Positions 5,171-6,994 of a stretch of 6,994 nt of DNA are shown piece by piece. Within the stretch, counting starts at the first letter, position 1. Each line of letters opens with the position of its first letter. Both the position numbers and the translations under genes were made by a program. A model generated the notes under the pieces. That model searched no databases, was not told the origin of the DNA, and saw only the letters and a list, made by a program, of their open reading frames with translations. The stretch lies in NCBI GenBank assembly GCA_016295005.1, contig JAEDMA010000069.1, forward strand, positions 1 through 6,994. The letters are read 5' to 3'. This stretch comes from Christensenellaceae bacterium (GTDB taxonomy: Bacteria; Bacillota; Clostridia; Christensenellales; Borkfalkiaceae).

Positions 5171-5962
5171 ATGAAATATGCTCTCGTTACCGGCGCTGCC
5201 GGCGGTATGGGGAAGGCTACCGTAAAAAAACTTGTCGAAAACGGTTATACTGTTTTTGCTCTCGATAAAAAAAAGGCGGAAAGCCGTGATAACGTAATCC
5301 CGATAGAAGTTGACGTTACCGACGAAAACAGCGTTCTTTCTGCCGCTGAAACAGTGAGAAAAACGACCGATAAACTTGACGCGATTTTGCATTTTGCGGG
5401 AATCTATATGTTGGATTCTTTTGTAGAAATGGGAAAAAGCGAACTTGATTTGATATTCAACGTCAATTTTTTTGGCGCGGTGACGGTAAACAGAATCTTT
5501 TTTCCTTTTTTAGAAAGCGGCAGTAAAATAGTTATTACCACAAGCGAACTTGCTCCGCTCGACCCGTTGCCGTTTACGGGCGTATACGCAGTAACTAAAA
5601 GTGCTTTGGATAGGTACGCATATTCGTTAAGAATGGAATTGCAGTTGTTGAATGTTTCCGTATCCGTCATACGTGCGGGCGCGGTCAAAACGGATATGCT
5701 CGGCGCGTCTACCGACGCTCTCGAAAAATTCTGCAATAAAACGCGCGTTTATAACTACAACGCAAAAAGGTTCCGTAAAATAGTGGACGGGGTGGAAACG
5801 AAGTGCGTTCCGCCGGAAAAAATTGCCGCAAAGGCAATGAAAATATTAAACTTGAAAAAACCAAAATTCGCATATTCGGTAAACTGTAACTTTTTGCTGA
5901 GAATACTTAACGCTTTGCCGTCGAAATTGCAGTTTTACGCTATCAGAAAAGTGTTGAAATAG
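5171..5962 (+). CDS. Short-chain dehydrogenase/reductase (SDR) family oxidoreductase
   Basis: This 263-residue classical SDR is an NAD(P)-dependent oxidoreductase with a Rossmann fold. The cofactor motif is TGAAGGMG (7-14). Asp32 at the end of the second strand (FALD) favours NAD(H) over NADP(H). The usual NNAG appears as HFAG (74-77), and Asn99 lies in NVN. The catalytic triad is Ser125, Tyr139 and Lys143 (YAVTK), followed by the IRAGAVKT loop (168-174). The C-terminal part is basic with hydrophobic patches (LLRILNALP), somewhat like retinol/steroid-type SDRs, and may associate with membranes; that is inference. I chose the ATG at 5171 because AGGGGG (5159-5164) is 6 nt upstream; an earlier TTG at 5114 has no support. 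The substrate cannot be read from sequence. It is separated from the rhamnose operon by a terminator and its own promoter, so a role in lactaldehyde reduction is not supported. Confidence 0.9.
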   Translation: MKYALVTGAAGGMGKATVKKLVENGYTVFALDKKKAESRDNVIPIEVDVTDENSVLSAAETVRKTTDKLDAILHFAGIYMLDSFVEMGKSELDLIFNVNFFGAVTVNRIFFPFLESGSKIVITTSELAPLDPLPFTGVYAVTKSALDRYAYSLRMELQLLNVSVSVIRAGAVKTDMLGASTDALEKFCNKTRVYNYNAKRFRKIVDGVETKCVPPEKIAAKAMKILNLKKPKFAYSVNCNFLLRILNALPSKLQFYAIRKVLK

Positions 5963-5990
5963 GCGCTTAAGAAATAAAAACTTGTTATAA

Positions 5991-6030
5991 AAACCAACGC
6001 TTTGTTTATCAAAAAGCGTTGGTTTATTTT
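5991..6030. terminator. Bidirectional terminator between the convergent SDR and methyltransferase genes
   Basis: A perfect 13-bp stem, AAACCAACGCTTT (5991-6003) with AAAGCGTTGGTTT (6013-6025), has a 9-nt loop. The plus-strand tail is ATTTT. On the minus strand the stem runs out through GGTTTTTAT, giving a U-run. It sits between the stop codons of the two convergent genes and can serve both. Confidence 0.85.
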
Positions 6031-6046
6031 AAATAGGAAAGGTTGT

Positions 6047-6574
6047 TTAGTTGTGTTTTTTAGGTAACGAGAATTTCGAAACGTCGATTTTTTCAATAGA
6101 AAGAAGTTGGATTTTTTTATCGACGCCGCCTGCGTATCCCGTCAGATTTCCGTTTGCGCCGATAACCCTGTGGCAGGGGACGATTATCGATACGGGATTG
6201 CTTCCCACAGCGCCGCCTACCGCTTGCGAAGACATTTTCGGCAGTCCTTTTTCTTTTGCGATTTGTCTGGCAATGTCGCCGTAAGTAACGGTTTTTCCGT
6301 AGGGGATAGTCAGGAGTTTTTTCCATACCGATTTTTGGAATGGCGTTCCGAGGAGTTTTATTTCTGGCGTGAAGTCAGGAGTTTTGCCGTCAAAATATTC
6401 GTCTAACCATTTTACGGTTTGAGAAAAAATCGGCAGAGTTTCTCGTTTTGCGGTTTTATAGTAATCGTTGTTCACCTGTCTTTGACCGTCTATGTAAAGT
6501 CCCGTTAAGTTTTCGCCGTCGCTTTCGAGCGTAACGTTGCCGAGCGGAGAAGAGTAAAAGTCATAATAAATCAT
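6047..6574 (-). CDS. ogt: Methylated-DNA-[protein]-cysteine S-methyltransferase
   Basis: This is a suicide DNA-repair protein that transfers the alkyl group from O6-alkylguanine (and O4-alkylthymine) in DNA to its own cysteine. It has 175 residues, normal for single-domain Ogt proteins. The N-terminal ~75 residues form the small beta domain (YYDFYSSPLGNVTL...). The C-terminal domain carries GTPFQKSVW (76-84), IPYGKTVTYGDIA (90-102), the DNA-binding helix SSQAVGGAVGSNP (115-127), and the active site PCHRV with acceptor Cys134. GYAGG follows at 146-150. The position of the human 'arginine finger' (Arg128) is Gln118 here, a variant I believe is common in bacterial Ogts. The ATG at 6574 has only a weak GGG upstream on the minus strand. 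It has its own promoter and converges on the SDR gene, so it is monocistronic. Confidence 0.96.
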   Translation of the reverse strand: MIYYDFYSSPLGNVTLESDGENLTGLYIDGQRQVNNDYYKTAKRETLPIFSQTVKWLDEYFDGKTPDFTPEIKLLGTPFQKSVWKKLLTIPYGKTVTYGDIARQIAKEKGLPKMSSQAVGGAVGSNPVSIIVPCHRVIGANGNLTGYAGGVDKKIQLLSIEKIDVSKFSLPKKHN

Positions 6575-6605
6575 AAAAGTAACCCATGATTGATAAGATT
6601 AATTT

Positions 6606-6634
6606 ATTATAGCAGAAAAGTTTGCGCATTAAAA
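6606..6634 (-). promoter_or_regulatory. Promoter of the methyltransferase gene
   Basis: On the minus strand there is an extended -10, TGCTATAAT, with TATAAT at 6606-6611 and TGC at 6612-6614. A weak -35, TTTTAA (6629-6634), lies 17 nt upstream. The start codon at 6574 is about 25 nt downstream of the expected transcription start. An inverted pair, ACCGAT (6635-6640) and ATCGGT (6654-6659), flanks the upstream side of the -35. Confidence 0.7.
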
Positions 6635-6696
6635 ACCGATTTTTTATAAATTTATCGGTAAAAGAATACGTTTTTAAAATTTTTTAGCGTATAGAG

Positions 6697-6725
6697 TTGA
6701 AATTTTTTTTGTTTTATATTACAAT
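6697..6725 (+). promoter_or_regulatory. Promoter of tRNA-Ala
   Basis: TTGAAA (6697-6702) and TACAAT (6720-6725) are separated by 17 nt. The predicted start is near 6732, about 15 nt before the mature tRNA 5' end. This supports a single-gene tRNA transcription unit. Confidence 0.8.
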
Positions 6726-6746
6726 AATAAAGAAGATAAACGGCAC

Positions 6747-6822
6747 GGGGGTATGGCGCAGTTGGTAGCGCGTTTGAATGGCATTCAAAAGGCCACGAGT
6801 TCGAATCTCGTTACCTCCACCA
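6747..6822 (+). tRNA. tRNA-Ala (anticodon GGC)
   Basis: A complete 76-nt cloverleaf can be drawn. The acceptor stem is GGGGGTA (6747-6753) with TACCTCC (6812-6818), including the G3-U70 wobble that is the alanine identity element. The D arm is GCGC/GCGC (6756-6771). The anticodon stem TTTGA/TCAAA holds the 7-nt loop ATGGCAT, with anticodon GGC at 6780-6782 reading GCC/GCU. The T arm is ACGAG-TTCGAAT-CTCGT (6795-6811). The discriminator A is at 6819 and the CCA end is encoded (6820-6822). No intron or unusual arm is seen. Confidence 0.98.
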
Positions 6823-6826
6823 AATA

Positions 6827-6868
6827 AGAACCGCAATTTTGATACAAAATTGCGGTTCTGTTTTTTTT
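6827..6868 (+). terminator. Terminator of tRNA-Ala
   Basis: A perfect 14-bp stem, AGAACCGCAATTTT (6827-6840) with AAAATTGCGGTTCT (6846-6859), has a 5-nt loop. G and eight T residues (6861-6868) follow. It starts 5 nt after the encoded CCA end. Confidence 0.92.
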
Positions 6869-6902
6869 GTCCAAAACCCCTGTAATAAAGGGATTTTTGC
6901 AA

Positions 6903-6994
6903 AAGGAAAAGTTTCAGAGTAATGGATGGTTTGCTAAAATCAGAGCATTTTCAGCCATCGCACACAAATTCTGTTCACTCCGAAACTTTTCCTC
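6903..6994. repeat. Long imperfect inverted repeat at the window edge
   Basis: AAGGAAAAGTTTCAGAGT (6903-6920) is matched in inverse by ACTCCGAAACTTTTCCTC (6977-6994), 16 of 18 positions complementary. The 56-nt interior can pair further: GATGG (6925-6929) with CCATC (6955-6959), CT with AG, and AAAAT (6936-6940) with ATTTT (6947-6951). The repeat reaches the last base, so its true right end is unknown. No coding frame or U-tract accompanies it on the plus strand. It may be a MITE-like or REP-like dispersed element, an insertion-sequence end, or a structured RNA. Confidence 0.6.

Noticed and set aside
6873..6897. Second terminator after tRNA-Ala (AAAA-CCCCT ... AGGG-ATTTT)
   Set aside because: It has only a 4+4 bp stem with a mismatch, and it follows a much stronger terminator at 6827-6868.
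6714..6902. Minus-strand 62-codon open frame with a GGGNEIRTRGLLN-type sequence
   Set aside because: It is the antisense translation of the tRNA-Ala gene and its terminator. This kind of spurious protein is widespread in databases for that reason.
1..6994. CRISPR array, phage, toxin-antitoxin or other defence system
   Set aside because: There are no regularly spaced repeats and no gene of these families on either strand. All intact genes are metabolic or DNA-repair types.

Overview
The window looks like a chromosomal segment of a low-to-moderate GC Gram-positive anaerobe, most likely a gut-type clostridial Bacillota. This rests on GGAGG-like ribosome binding sites, consensus vegetative promoters with 17-nt spacers, U-tailed terminators, a DtxR/MntR-type regulator remnant and the overall look of the proteins. 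The genus is not determined. No transposase, CRISPR array, phage gene or recognisable defence gene is present.

Layout. 1-818 is a decayed strip: a short lipoprotein frame (41-310), frame-shifted debris that appears to be its downstream half (315-499), and an iron/manganese-dependent (DtxR/MntR-type) repressor that has lost its N-terminus (505-818), closed by a terminator (837-864). 865-1416 is a 550-nt non-coding region. It holds two promoters, each followed at once by a nearly identical 5'-leader hairpin module, and then further hairpins just before the next gene. 1417-4792 is a compact L-rhamnose operon, rhaB-rhaA-rhaD, whose genes overlap by ATGA at both junctions, closed by a terminator (4860-4902). 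5171-5962 is an independently promoted short-chain dehydrogenase. It converges on a methylated-DNA-protein cysteine methyltransferase (6047-6574, minus strand), with a shared terminator hairpin between them. 6747-6822 is tRNA-Ala(GGC) with its own promoter and terminator. The last ~90 nt is a long imperfect inverted repeat reaching the window edge.

How the genes work together. RhaA isomerises L-rhamnose to L-rhamnulose, RhaB phosphorylates it to L-rhamnulose 1-phosphate, and RhaD cleaves that to dihydroxyacetone phosphate and L-lactaldehyde. RhaA and RhaD keep all the family metal/catalytic residues I could check. RhaB keeps its nucleotide-binding and catalytic motifs but stops right after the ATAIGNI motif, so it lacks the usual C-terminal segment of roughly 40-55 residues. 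No rhamnose transporter, regulator or lactaldehyde reductase lies in the window.

The most interesting material is non-coding: the duplicated promoter-plus-hairpin module (1079-1131 and 1221-1271), the structured rhaB leader with three GCGTAAC/GTTACGC arms, and the terminal inverted repeat at 6903-6994. None of these could be matched to a known family from sequence reading alone.
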